From Clostridia bacterium (GTDB taxonomy: Bacteria > Bacillota > Clostridia > Oscillospirales > Acutalibacteraceae): a DNA stretch of 60,358 bases. The position numbers and the translations under genes are program-made. The stretch lies in NCBI GenBank assembly GCA_017443805.1, contig JAFSXY010000089.1:1-60358 (forward strand), read 5' to 3'. This document shows positions 35,690 through 43,711 of this stretch, in pieces. The first letter of the stretch is position 1; every line of letters starts with the position of its first letter. The notes under the pieces are model-generated. The model worked only from the letters and a program-made list of their open reading frames with translations. It ran no database searches and was not told the DNA's origin.

Positions 35690-36577
35690 TCAATACCCAA
35701 AATAGGTTTCGCAATAATTGTAAACCGCCTTATAGTACCGATCCTCGCTGACGGGGTCCAGCAACAGGCCGTGGCCGGACAGCGGATAAAAGATATACTG
35801 ATACCCGTTGCCGTTTTCGCCGAAGGTCTCTTTGAACACCCGTACCATCGCCTCGCGGTTCCCCTTGGTCACAAGCAGATCTGCGCCCGCATAGGCAAAA
35901 ACGGACGGCATGGTGTTTTCATTCACGTAGTAAACGGGAGAGATCTCCTCGGCAATTCGCCGGGCTTCTCCGTTCTGCTTCATTTCATCCGTAATGCTTA
36001 CGCCTGCAAGCATGGAGACAAGGCCGTAGGACACGTCGCCCCATGCGTCCGTCGTCAGATCGGCGGGACCCACGCGGTTCGCGGTAAAAACAAGCGGGAT
36101 GGGCGACCGGTCGGGCCTTGCGTAGCTGTACAGCATGGAGAGATGCCCGCCCGCGGAATAGCCGGAGGTGGCAAGCTTCGTGACGTGAAGGCCGTTTTCA
36201 TCGGAGAAATCCTTTATCGCGCCGATGCACTGCGTTATTTCGTCCAGCATCGTATAAACCGTGACGTCGGTGACTGCGCCGTTCGTGCACAGCGAATAGC
36301 TCATGGTGGCGGTGATATAGCCCTGCATGGCGATTTTTTTGCAAAGGGGCGCCATATCCTCTTTTTCGCCGCCCGTCCACGAGCCGCCATGGATGATCAG
36401 AACGCAGCCGTTTTCCTCCCGCGCATACGCGTTTCTTGGTACGTAAACGGTCACGAGGTCGCGTTCGGCTTCGCCGTAGCGGATGTTTTCGTATACGTCG
36501 TATTTTTCGCCGATCAGACCGAAGAAGGTGCTGATCATCAGGAACATCGAAAGGATCATGGCAAGCATTTTCTGCAT
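35690..36577 (-). CDS. Exported alpha/beta-hydrolase, carbohydrate-esterase-like
   Basis: 295 residues. A short hydrophobic N-terminus (MILSMFLMISTFFGLIG) may be an uncleaved signal. The alpha/beta-hydrolase core has the oxyanion motif IIHGGSW, nucleophile elbow TSGYSAGGH, an acid region FAYAGADLLV and the His in SGHGLLL. It resembles the BD-FAE/feruloyl- and acetyl-esterase group that removes acyl groups from plant polysaccharides. Its position directly downstream of a GH16 gene supports work on an extracellular glycan. Actual ester unknown. Confidence 0.82.
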   Translation of the reverse strand: MQKMLAMILSMFLMISTFFGLIGEKYDVYENIRYGEAERDLVTVYVPRNAYAREENGCVLIIHGGSWTGGEKEDMAPLCKKIAMQGYITATMSYSLCTNGAVTDVTVYTMLDEITQCIGAIKDFSDENGLHVTKLATSGYSAGGHLSMLYSYARPDRSPIPLVFTANRVGPADLTTDAWGDVSYGLVSMLAGVSITDEMKQNGEARRIAEEISPVYYVNENTMPSVFAYAGADLLVTKGNREAMVRVFKETFGENGNGYQYIFYPLSGHGLLLDPVSEDRYYKAVYNYCETYFGY

Positions 36578-36607
36578 AGTCAGACACTCCTTTTTATAAT
36601 ATTGAAA

Positions 36608-37426
36608 TCAAGGTTTTTGATAGACCTTTACGTAATCCACAAGCATCCGGACGGTCTCCCCTTCTTTCAGGGTAACCTTTTCCGGCAGGCAAAGAGAAAT
36701 GCGCAGGTATTCCGGGACCTGAGAAACGCCCTTTGCAAAGTCGGTCCGCACGGTTTCCACGCCGTTGACGTAAAAGATGTACTCCTCCTGTGTCCATTCC
36801 AGCCCGTAGGTGTTATAGGTACGGTAAATATCGTTCCCGCGGAACCTGCCGAGCCGCTTGGAGTCTATGTTTTCCGGATCGTCGTCCCCGCCGTTGCAGT
36901 GTACGGCGCTGGTGACCGCGTTGCGAAGCGAAGCGGTTGCTTTTGTATACAGCCCGGCCTCCATGATATCAATCTCCGCGCCGCCGACGCCGCCTTTGGA
37001 AATATCGTGCTCATACGAATGGTCGGACTGCAGCCAGAAGGCGCTCCAGAAGCCGCCGCCCTCACTGCAAATACAGCGGATCTCGAAATACCCGTGCGTA
37101 AACTTCGGCTGCGCATAGAGATCGGCGGAATACCAGCCCGCCCCGGACGGTCCGTTTTCGCGGTATGCGGCCGTCAGGACCATCGCACCGTCCCGCACGG
37201 AAACCATGTCTTCGGCATAACTTCCGCCGTTTTCCGCATAAGCGACCGGACGCCACTTTTCCGTATCCGGGGCGCCGCCGTCAAATTCATCGAAAAAAAC
37301 CAGTTCGTAGCCGTTCAGATCCAAACGCTGCCCCATGGGTTTCATGGGGATGTTCAGCCAGTTACAGAGCAGGGTAAGCAGGCTGACGAAATATGCCGTT
37401 ACTTTGCCGAACATCGAAAAACGCAT
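36608..37426 (-). CDS. GH16-family endo-glycosidase
   Basis: 272 residues with an N-terminal hydrophobic segment (AYFVSLLTLLCNWL) that exports or anchors it. The jelly-roll GH16 domain fills the rest, with active-site GAEIDIMEAG (Glu151 nucleophile, Asp153, Glu156 acid/base), the substrate-cleft FWSAFWLQ and NTYGLEWT. GH16 enzymes cut beta-1,3/1,4-glucans, laminarin, xyloglucan, agar or carrageenan; the subfamily cannot be fixed by eye. AAGGGGG precedes the ATG. It lies 30 bases upstream of the esterase gene. Confidence 0.9.
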   Translation of the reverse strand: MRFSMFGKVTAYFVSLLTLLCNWLNIPMKPMGQRLDLNGYELVFFDEFDGGAPDTEKWRPVAYAENGGSYAEDMVSVRDGAMVLTAAYRENGPSGAGWYSADLYAQPKFTHGYFEIRCICSEGGGFWSAFWLQSDHSYEHDISKGGVGGAEIDIMEAGLYTKATASLRNAVTSAVHCNGGDDDPENIDSKRLGRFRGNDIYRTYNTYGLEWTQEEYIFYVNGVETVRTDFAKGVSQVPEYLRISLCLPEKVTLKEGETVRMLVDYVKVYQKP

Positions 37427-37478
37427 GGCAAAACCCCCTTGCTGTTCTTTTCAGACCGGATAGCCGGACGCGGCGGCG

Positions 37479-39218
37479 TCAGCCGATAACCAGGGACGGC
37501 GATTTAAGAAGGGCAAACAGCCGTTCAAAGAATTCCTTTAACATGGCAAGGATGCGGGCGATCGGCTGCGTCTGCGTCTGCGAAGCATAGCCCTCCCCCG
37601 TATACGTCACGTCGTCCGGCGCGCTGTAATCGCCGACGATGCCGGCAAAGAGCGGAGAGACAAGCGCCAGCGTGATGGCATCCGCCGCAGCGTTCGCAAG
37701 CGCGGCGGTATTTGTAAACGGGCTGAGCACGCCCCTGTCCTGCAGCAGATCGAGCAGGTCTTTCAGCTGCAGTCTTTTGCCGCTTGCGATCATATCGTTC
37801 ACGGCATAGAACAAAACGGTCTTTGCCGCGGGCAGCAAAAGAGAGAGCTCGGTGGATTTGCCGTCCGGATCGGACGTGCCGCAGTAGAAATCCCAGACGA
37901 CGTCGTCCAGAAATTCATGGACGTAAGTATAGCCGCTCTCCGGTATGGCGATGCCGATCCTTTTGCCGAGCTCCCCGATCGTATCGGCCTCGGGCGTATC
38001 GTTGGCATAGAGCGGCAGATTGACGTACCGCCCGATATTCTCCATAAAATCGGAAAGCGTTCCGTAAAGCCGCGAGTCGGGATCCAGCTTGAGCAGGCCG
38101 TTTACGACGCCTGCGTCACCGAGATTGCGGTTGATCCAGTAATGGTAGCTGGCGGCAAAATAGCCGCGCGCAAACGCGGGATAATCGTCTTCGATCAGCG
38201 AGAGCTGTTCCTCGGTATACCCTGCGGCAAGATCCTGCGTATCGACGGCGCGCACGTAATCCGTTGCGACCGCAAAGCTGTCCGGCGTCACACTGACCGT
38301 CCGGAAGGAATTCGGCGCCGTGATCAGCGCTTCGGTCATCACGTTCGTGATCAAACCGCCTGACGTGGTTTTCTGCGCGATGTCGTTAATGTGCATATGA
38401 CCGTTAAAAACGTATTTGATCCCGTAGGAAGCAAGCTGCGACGCAAAAATGCCGATCGTACTGCCTGTGACCTTGGTCGTCGGCTCCAGCCCGAAGTGCT
38501 TTAAGAGCGGATGGTGCATCATGGCGATCAGGTGCTTGCCGTCTTCCTTCGCTTTTTTTGCCTGTTCTTTTATAAACTTCTGCACGCCTTTTGTGATCAG
38601 GCCGGTACCGGTCCCGTGCTTGCAGCTGTCGATCGCCAGAAGCCGGTAATCCCCGTACAGGTCCGCCGTATAGCTTCCGCTTTCGGCGTCCACTGCGATC
38701 GCCTCGTCGTAGCCGAACTGCCGGTAGATCTCCTTAAAGTCGGCGATATCCATCTCCTTTTCGGTGGAGACGGCGGCAACGTCATGGTTGCCGTTGATCA
38801 CAAAGATCGGCTTGCCGCCCTTTTCTTCATATTCTGCAAGGATCCCCGCAACGATACGGTGGTTCTGCTTCTCCGCGCCGGTCGAAAAATCCCCGCACAG
38901 CAGCAAAAAAGCGGAGTCCGAAGCGACAAAGGTCTCTAAAAAGGACCGCAGGATCGCCTCGGATTCATAGTACATCAGCCCCTGGTTGGTTGCGTGATGA
39001 TAAAGCGTTTCGTCCGGCATATTCTGAATTGCCGAAACGTCGCCGAAGCTTGACACCGGCCTGACGTGCGTGTCCGTTGCCACCGTAAAACAAAAATCGC
39101 CGCCGGAGGGGGCGGCGAAACAGGGCAAGACCGCAGCACACAGAAGAACTGCGGCAACCAGACAGGCTGTAAAAGCGTTTGTCCGTGTTTTCAGACTTGA
39201 CGTTTTGTTCTTTTGCAT
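37479..39218 (-). CDS. Secreted metallophosphoesterase
   Basis: 579 residues with a signal peptide (FTACLVAAVLLCAAVLPCFA). The catalytic domain (about 40-330) has VATDTHVR, LCGDFSTG, INGNHDVA, MMHHPLL and NGHMHIND. A helical region of about 200 residues follows. The C-terminus is an amphipathic helix (IARILAMLKEFFERLFALLK) like those of other secreted proteins in this window. It probably releases phosphate from an extracellular ester; substrate unknown. Confidence 0.85.
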   Translation of the reverse strand: MQKNKTSSLKTRTNAFTACLVAAVLLCAAVLPCFAAPSGGDFCFTVATDTHVRPVSSFGDVSAIQNMPDETLYHHATNQGLMYYESEAILRSFLETFVASDSAFLLLCGDFSTGAEKQNHRIVAGILAEYEEKGGKPIFVINGNHDVAAVSTEKEMDIADFKEIYRQFGYDEAIAVDAESGSYTADLYGDYRLLAIDSCKHGTGTGLITKGVQKFIKEQAKKAKEDGKHLIAMMHHPLLKHFGLEPTTKVTGSTIGIFASQLASYGIKYVFNGHMHINDIAQKTTSGGLITNVMTEALITAPNSFRTVSVTPDSFAVATDYVRAVDTQDLAAGYTEEQLSLIEDDYPAFARGYFAASYHYWINRNLGDAGVVNGLLKLDPDSRLYGTLSDFMENIGRYVNLPLYANDTPEADTIGELGKRIGIAIPESGYTYVHEFLDDVVWDFYCGTSDPDGKSTELSLLLPAAKTVLFYAVNDMIASGKRLQLKDLLDLLQDRGVLSPFTNTAALANAAADAITLALVSPLFAGIVGDYSAPDDVTYTGEGYASQTQTQPIARILAMLKEFFERLFALLKSPSLVIG

Positions 39219-39241
39219 CTCGATAAAGTCCTTTCTGTTTG

Positions 39242-40012
39242 TTAAAAATCTATTTCCTTACAGATTTCAGGCACGATGACCTGCATATCGGGATGATTTT
39301 TATTGATTTTCCGGCAAAGTCGCTTTACGCTTACGTTTCTGGTAACGGGCGGAAAAGCGTTGTCAAAATGGTCGATCAGCACGGCCTTCGGCCTGTACTT
39401 GGCAAGGAAGCCCTCCGTCTTTTCGGGCACGAAAACGCTGCCGCCGTTGGCAAGCACAAGTAAGTCGATATCGTGCGGATAATCGATTTCGGGCGTATCG
39501 CGGAAAGAACCCGTCAAAAAAATACGCTTGCCCTCGCTTACGATCTCATAAGCGACGATCTCCCTGTTTTCCGGAAATTTGCGGTTGATATACCCCTGCC
39601 AGAACACCTGCGGGCACAAAAAGGTACACTTCGGAAAAACAGTCAAAATATAGATCGGATCGAAGACGATATGCCGGAATTTCCAGACTCTGACGGTAAA
39701 CGCGCCGACTTTTATTTCGTCCTCCGGTCTGATCTCGCGGATCCTGTCCGCCGGCGCGCCGCGGGAAACAAGCGTATCTTTCGGCGTCCGTGTGCAGTAC
39801 ACGGGCACCTTTTCGTCGATCCGCATGATTTCCGGGATCCAGTATATATGGTCAAAATGGCCGTGCGTCACAAAAATCGCGTCAAAGCCCGCAAAACCCT
39901 CGGGCGGCGTGGTCGAGAGCCGTCTGTTCATACGCACAAACGGATCAAAGAGGAGCTTTGTCTCCCCGTCGTCGATACCGATCGTCGCCGTTCCGTACCA
40001 TGTGATTTTCAT
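39242..40012 (-). CDS. MBL-fold metallo-hydrolase
   Basis: 256 residues, cytoplasmic. The zinc-binding HxHxDH motif is THGHFDH (His50, His52, Asp54, His55); later ligands are likely the His of FRHIVFD, the Asp of LTGSFRDT and the His of LIDHFDNAF. It resembles the UlaG/YtnP-like beta-lactamase-fold hydrolases of small molecules. Starts after AGGGGAAAG. Placed between tyrS and a secreted phosphoesterase, with short gaps; reaction unknown. Confidence 0.85.
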   Translation of the reverse strand: MKITWYGTATIGIDDGETKLLFDPFVRMNRRLSTTPPEGFAGFDAIFVTHGHFDHIYWIPEIMRIDEKVPVYCTRTPKDTLVSRGAPADRIREIRPEDEIKVGAFTVRVWKFRHIVFDPIYILTVFPKCTFLCPQVFWQGYINRKFPENREIVAYEIVSEGKRIFLTGSFRDTPEIDYPHDIDLLVLANGGSVFVPEKTEGFLAKYRPKAVLIDHFDNAFPPVTRNVSVKRLCRKINKNHPDMQVIVPEICKEIDF

Positions 40013-40038
40013 TTTTCTCTTTCCCCTGTTGAAAACGC

Positions 40039-41262
40039 TCAGTCTTCCCTGAGCACCACTTTTTTATAGCTCTTTTTGCCGCGTCTGACAAGGACGCCTT
40101 TTTGCAGCGCCTGCGCGGAAAACACGCGCTTGATATCCGTGATTTTTTCGCCGTCCGCGCTCACGCCGCCCTGCTCCACGGCGCGTCTGGCCTCGGAGCG
40201 CGAGGGCGTCAAACCGGCTTTGACCAGTATGGACAGAATGTCCATACCGCCGTCGGTCAGGTCCGCCGCCGCAACGGCGGCCTCCGGCGCTGCGTCGCCG
40301 CCCGCAGAGAACAAATTCCGCGCGGCAGCCTGCGCTTTCTCGGCCTCTTCTTCCCCGTGGACGAGCTTGGTCAGCTCGTATGCAAGGATCTCCTTTGCGG
40401 TATTGAGCTGACTGCCCTCCCAGGTGTCCATTTCGTCGATCTGCTCCAGCGGCAGGAACGTGAGCATCCGGATGCACTTGAGCACGTCCGCGTCCGGCAC
40501 GTTGCGCCAGTATTGATAGAAATCAAAGGGCGACGTTTTTTCGGGGTCGAGCCAGACGGCGCCGCCGACGGTCTTCCCCATCTTTTTGCCTTCGGAATTG
40601 AGCAGCAGCGTGATGGTCATGGCGTTTGCCTCTTTGTCCAGCTTTCGGCGGATCAGCTCTCTGCCGCCGAGCATGTTCGACCACTGGTCGTCCCCGCCGA
40701 ACTGCAGGTTGCAGCCGTAACGGCGGTAAAGCTCCAGAAAATCGTAGCTCTGCATGATCATATAGTTGAATTCCAGGAAGGAAAGGCCTTTTTCCATCCG
40801 CTGCTTATAGCACTCCGCGCGCAGCATATTGTTAACGGAAAAATGTGCGCCGACCTCACGCAGCAATTCCACGTAGTTGAGCTTTAGCAGCCAGTCGGCG
40901 TTGTTGACCATCAGCGCTTTTCCCTCGCCGAAGTCGATAAACCTTTCCATCTGCTTTTTGAAGCAGGCGCAGTTATGTTCAATGGTCTCGGGCGTCATCA
41001 TGGAGCGCATGTCCGTCCTGCCGGAGGGATCGCCCACGTAGCCCGTGCCGCCGCCGATGAGCGCGATGGGGCGGTTGCCCGCCATCTGCAGGCGCTTCAT
41101 CAGGCACAGCGCCATAAAATGTCCCACGTGCAGCGAATCGGCGGTGGGATCGAAACCGATATAGAATACCGCTTTCCCGTTGTTGACAAGCTCGCGGATC
41201 TCTTCTTCATTCGTCGTCTGCGCGATCAGGCCGCGCGCAGTCAGCTCTTCATAAATCTGCAT
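40039..41262 (-). CDS. tyrS: Tyrosyl-tRNA synthetase
   Basis: 407 residues, class I. Charges tRNA-Tyr with tyrosine in the cytoplasm. HIGH motif is HVGH (45-48), KMSKS is KMGKT (227-231), and GGDDQWSNMLGG and GGTGYVGDPSGRTD are typical of TyrRS. The C-terminal S4-like RNA-binding domain (about 335-400) has GLTPSRSEARRAVEQGGV. Only 26 bases separate it from the upstream gene, so there is no room for a T-box leader. Confidence 0.97.
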   Translation of the reverse strand: MQIYEELTARGLIAQTTNEEEIRELVNNGKAVFYIGFDPTADSLHVGHFMALCLMKRLQMAGNRPIALIGGGTGYVGDPSGRTDMRSMMTPETIEHNCACFKKQMERFIDFGEGKALMVNNADWLLKLNYVELLREVGAHFSVNNMLRAECYKQRMEKGLSFLEFNYMIMQSYDFLELYRRYGCNLQFGGDDQWSNMLGGRELIRRKLDKEANAMTITLLLNSEGKKMGKTVGGAVWLDPEKTSPFDFYQYWRNVPDADVLKCIRMLTFLPLEQIDEMDTWEGSQLNTAKEILAYELTKLVHGEEEAEKAQAAARNLFSAGGDAAPEAAVAAADLTDGGMDILSILVKAGLTPSRSEARRAVEQGGVSADGEKITDIKRVFSAQALQKGVLVRRGKKSYKKVVLRED

Positions 41263-41288
41263 GGATCTTTCCTTTCAGATGCAAAAGA

Positions 41289-42242
41289 TTATTGTCGTAT
41301 TACGTCAAACACCAGCCCTGCGATGCCGAGGTCCAGCAGCATCGTAAACCCGACGACGCACACCAGGACCAGCACGGCGATCACCATCTTCACGCTGCCG
41401 TAGCCGTATTCCTTTTTGTCCGCAAAAACAAGCGAAGCGACCCATATGAACAGCAGCACGGGCAGGATATACAGCATAACGCGCAGCGCATCCTGCAGCG
41501 GCGAAACAAATAAAATGGTGTAATTCATGTTTCCCCTTGCAGCCATCGCCGCTTCCGCGTTTTTGAAAAGGACGGCGCGCTGGATCAGCAGCACGTAGTA
41601 CAGCGCATTCCAGAACGCGGCGTAGATCCCCGTCAGGGAGGAGAAGACCGCAAAAAACCGGCTACGGCCGAAAAGCCGTTCCCTTACGGACTCGTAAGGA
41701 AGATAAGGATACGAGCCGGGTACGGGCTTGATGGAGGCGTACGTCTTTTTCTCCTCTTCCTCGTCCGGAAGCTCGTCCTCCGTGATCTCGGTTGGCGTAT
41801 CGATCAGCGACTGCGTATCCGGCTGTTTATCTTCCTCCGCCTTTTCAGCCTCATCGGCCGACCCGGGCGCGTCTTCGGCAGCCGGAAGCTCATCGCCGTA
41901 CGGCTCGTCCGGCACGGACGCTGCCGTGTCCGGTTCATATTCCGCCTCTGCGTGGAACTCTTTATCCGGTTCCGGCGCAAAGTCCGTCTCTTCGGGATAC
42001 GCCGACGATTCCGGTTCAAAATTCACCCCGTCAAAAAAGGCGTCTTTATTTTCCGGCGCAAAGTCCGTATCCTCAAAATCGTCGACCTGCTCATCCGGGA
42101 TATAGTATTCCTCGCCCTCCTGCAGACCTTCCGCGTAGTAATCCTGCCACACCGCGGCGACGGTCTCGTCAAAGCTGAAATCCGCGCCGCCGGACAATTC
42201 GGCGGCTGACTGCGCCGCCTTTTTTTTCTTTTTTCTGCTCAT
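41289..42242 (-). CDS. Acidic-repeat membrane protein, unknown
   Basis: 317 residues. After a lysine-rich start (SRKKKKKA) comes about 140 residues of very acidic, Pro-rich, partly repetitive sequence (DFAPENKDAFF, DFAPEPDKEFH, EPDTAAS) likely to be disordered in the cytoplasm. The C-terminal 150 residues hold three to four membrane helices (FFAVFSSLTGIYAAFWNALY, VMLYILPVLLFIWVASLVF, MVIAVLVLVCVVGFTMLL). No family recognised. It lies between tyrS and a small export protein in the same operon. Confidence 0.75.
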   Translation of the reverse strand: MSRKKKKKAAQSAAELSGGADFSFDETVAAVWQDYYAEGLQEGEEYYIPDEQVDDFEDTDFAPENKDAFFDGVNFEPESSAYPEETDFAPEPDKEFHAEAEYEPDTAASVPDEPYGDELPAAEDAPGSADEAEKAEEDKQPDTQSLIDTPTEITEDELPDEEEEKKTYASIKPVPGSYPYLPYESVRERLFGRSRFFAVFSSLTGIYAAFWNALYYVLLIQRAVLFKNAEAAMAARGNMNYTILFVSPLQDALRVMLYILPVLLFIWVASLVFADKKEYGYGSVKMVIAVLVLVCVVGFTMLLDLGIAGLVFDVIRQ

Positions 42243-42276
42243 CTGGTTTTCCCCGTTTTTTCAGAAGGCTGCCGCC

Positions 42277-42780
42277 TTATAATGTAAAAAGCGCCTTGAC
42301 GCCGTAGGAAACGATCGCCATGATCAGGTCCGCGATGAATACGCCGACCGCGATGATGGGGAATGATTTTTTAAAGTCGATATCCAACATGGCGGCGATC
42401 AGGGCGCCTGTCCAGCCGCCGGTGCCGGGCAGCGGGATCGCCACAAAAAAAAGCAGGCCCCACTGCTTATACCGCATGACCTTTTCACGGTTTTGATCTC
42501 CCTTGCCCTCCAGTTTTTCGATCAGGCGGGTCAGGATATTGTGACTTTTCAAAAACTCGAATATTTTTCTGATAAACAGAAGAATAAACGGGATCGGCAG
42601 CATGTTGCCGATATAACAGATAATAAACGCTTCCAAAAGCTTTACGTTTGCAAGCGCAGCCACGATCATCCCGCCGCGGCATTCCAATATCGGCAGCATC
42701 GACACAAGGAAAGCGGCGACGCTTCCGTTCATCCACGCGGGCAGAACAGAATAGATCCAGTTTGCAAGATGTTCCGTCAT
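42277..42780 (-). CDS. Putative small multidrug export protein (COG2426)
   Basis: 167 residues with four or five membrane helices. Matches the small multi-drug export family by SMLPILECRGGMIVA, IGNMLPIPFILLFIRKI, YKQWGLLFFVAIPLPGTGGWTG and the DFKKSF loop, which give the DedA-like half-helix arrangement. Export activity of the family is weakly supported, and a lipid- or ion-transport role is possible. GAGGTGCTTT lies before the ATG. Confidence 0.8.
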   Translation of the reverse strand: MTEHLANWIYSVLPAWMNGSVAAFLVSMLPILECRGGMIVAALANVKLLEAFIICYIGNMLPIPFILLFIRKIFEFLKSHNILTRLIEKLEGKGDQNREKVMRYKQWGLLFFVAIPLPGTGGWTGALIAAMLDIDFKKSFPIIAVGVFIADLIMAIVSYGVKALFTL

Positions 42781-42805
42781 AAAGCACCTCAGGGTTCAGC
42801 CGGGA

Positions 42806-43537
42806 TCAGAGACCGTGCGAAAGCATATATTCGTTGACGGACTCCAGGATTTCCCTGTCGTTATCAAATTTGAGCATGTTCAGCGCCTCGGGGTAGCGCA
42901 GCCAGATATAATCCTCGATCTCTTCTTTTTGGATCACCGTCTGCGTATCCGTCGTGGACGCCAGAAACACGTCCACCCGCTTTTCGATTTTTCCGCCGAT
43001 CTTATAGCGCGACTCGGAACAAAAGCCCTCCAGGATATTGATATGCAGGCCCGTTTCTTCCAAGACCTCTCTGTACGCGGTCTCCTCGCGCGTTTCGCCC
43101 TTTTCCATATGGCCCTTCGGGAAGCCCCAGCTCGTGGACCGGCGGTTTTTGATCAGCAGAAAGCGATATTCCTCATTGATCCTGCGAAACACCACGGCGC
43201 CGCAGGAGTGTTCGTACAGACAGTCGAGCGTATAGCTGTCTCTTGGCTCCGCAAATTCCAGCACGTCTCGGATCTCGTAATCGATCCTGCGCATATTTTT
43301 CGGGGCGACCACCAAAGCAGTCCTGTTTGCCGCCCAGCGGTGAAGAACCGCGATCACTTTTCCTTCAAATACCCGAACCGGATGGTTGACGCCCAGAATA
43401 TAAGCGCCGAGCACGGTGTTCTTCTTTTCGGACGGGACTTCGGCGATCCCGTAATTCACGATATACCGCACGCCGGTTTTGGCATCGAAAAAATTGCACG
43501 GCTTGGTCACCCGGACTTTCACCATTTTCCCTAACAT
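42806..43537 (-). CDS. Degenerate pyrophosphatase-like domain fused to Nudix hydrolase
   Basis: 243 residues. Residues 5-95 look like a family I inorganic pyrophosphatase (VKVRVTKP, VNYGIAEVP, GAYILGVNHPVRVFEGKVIAVLHR, LVVAP), but the metal-binding Asp cluster before AYILG is missing (KKNTVLGA), so it should be inactive. Residues 105-243 are a Nudix domain with an intact box from Gly142 to Leu164 (GHMEKGET ... REVLEETGL). It hydrolyses a nucleoside-diphosphate-linked compound. First gene of the long minus-strand operon, with CGGAG before ATG 43537. Confidence 0.85.
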   Translation of the reverse strand: MLGKMVKVRVTKPCNFFDAKTGVRYIVNYGIAEVPSEKKNTVLGAYILGVNHPVRVFEGKVIAVLHRWAANRTALVVAPKNMRRIDYEIRDVLEFAEPRDSYTLDCLYEHSCGAVVFRRINEEYRFLLIKNRRSTSWGFPKGHMEKGETREETAYREVLEETGLHINILEGFCSESRYKIGGKIEKRVDVFLASTTDTQTVIQKEEIEDYIWLRYPEALNMLKFDNDREILESVNEYMLSHGL

Positions 43538-43569
43538 TGTTTTCTCCGCAATTTTTCGTAATTTACCCT

Positions 43570-43598
43570 ATTATATATAATCGTTCGCATGATTTCAA
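43570..43598 (-). promoter_or_regulatory. Promoter of the Nudix-tyrS operon
   Basis: Minus strand TTGAAA (43598-43593), 17 bases, TATAAT (43575-43570), about 30 bases before the ATG. Confidence 0.8.
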
Positions 43599-43636
43599 GT
43601 TTTTTTTAAAGTTTTGCCCAATCCGGCAAAAAACTA

Positions 43637-43665
43637 TTGACAAAACAGTCGGAAAACGAAATAAT
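43637..43665 (+). promoter_or_regulatory. Promoter of the LCP-arabinofuranosidase operon
   Basis: Perfect TTGACA (43637-43642), 17 bases, AATAAT (43660-43665). This rules out a start codon at 43637 for the LCP gene. Confidence 0.75.
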
Positions 43666-43711
43666 TGTTAAAGCGGCCGGTGCCGCTGAAAAAAAAGGGG
43701 GTGTACAGACC

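Noticed and set aside
41263-41288. T-box riboswitch before tyrS, or before hisS (53571-53628)
   Set aside because: The gaps are 26 and 58 bases, too short for a T-box leader.
43637-43711. Possible TTG start at 43637 extending the LCP protein
   Set aside because: The TTGACA here is the -35 box with AATAAT 17 bases on; the GTG at 43712 has the ribosome-binding site.
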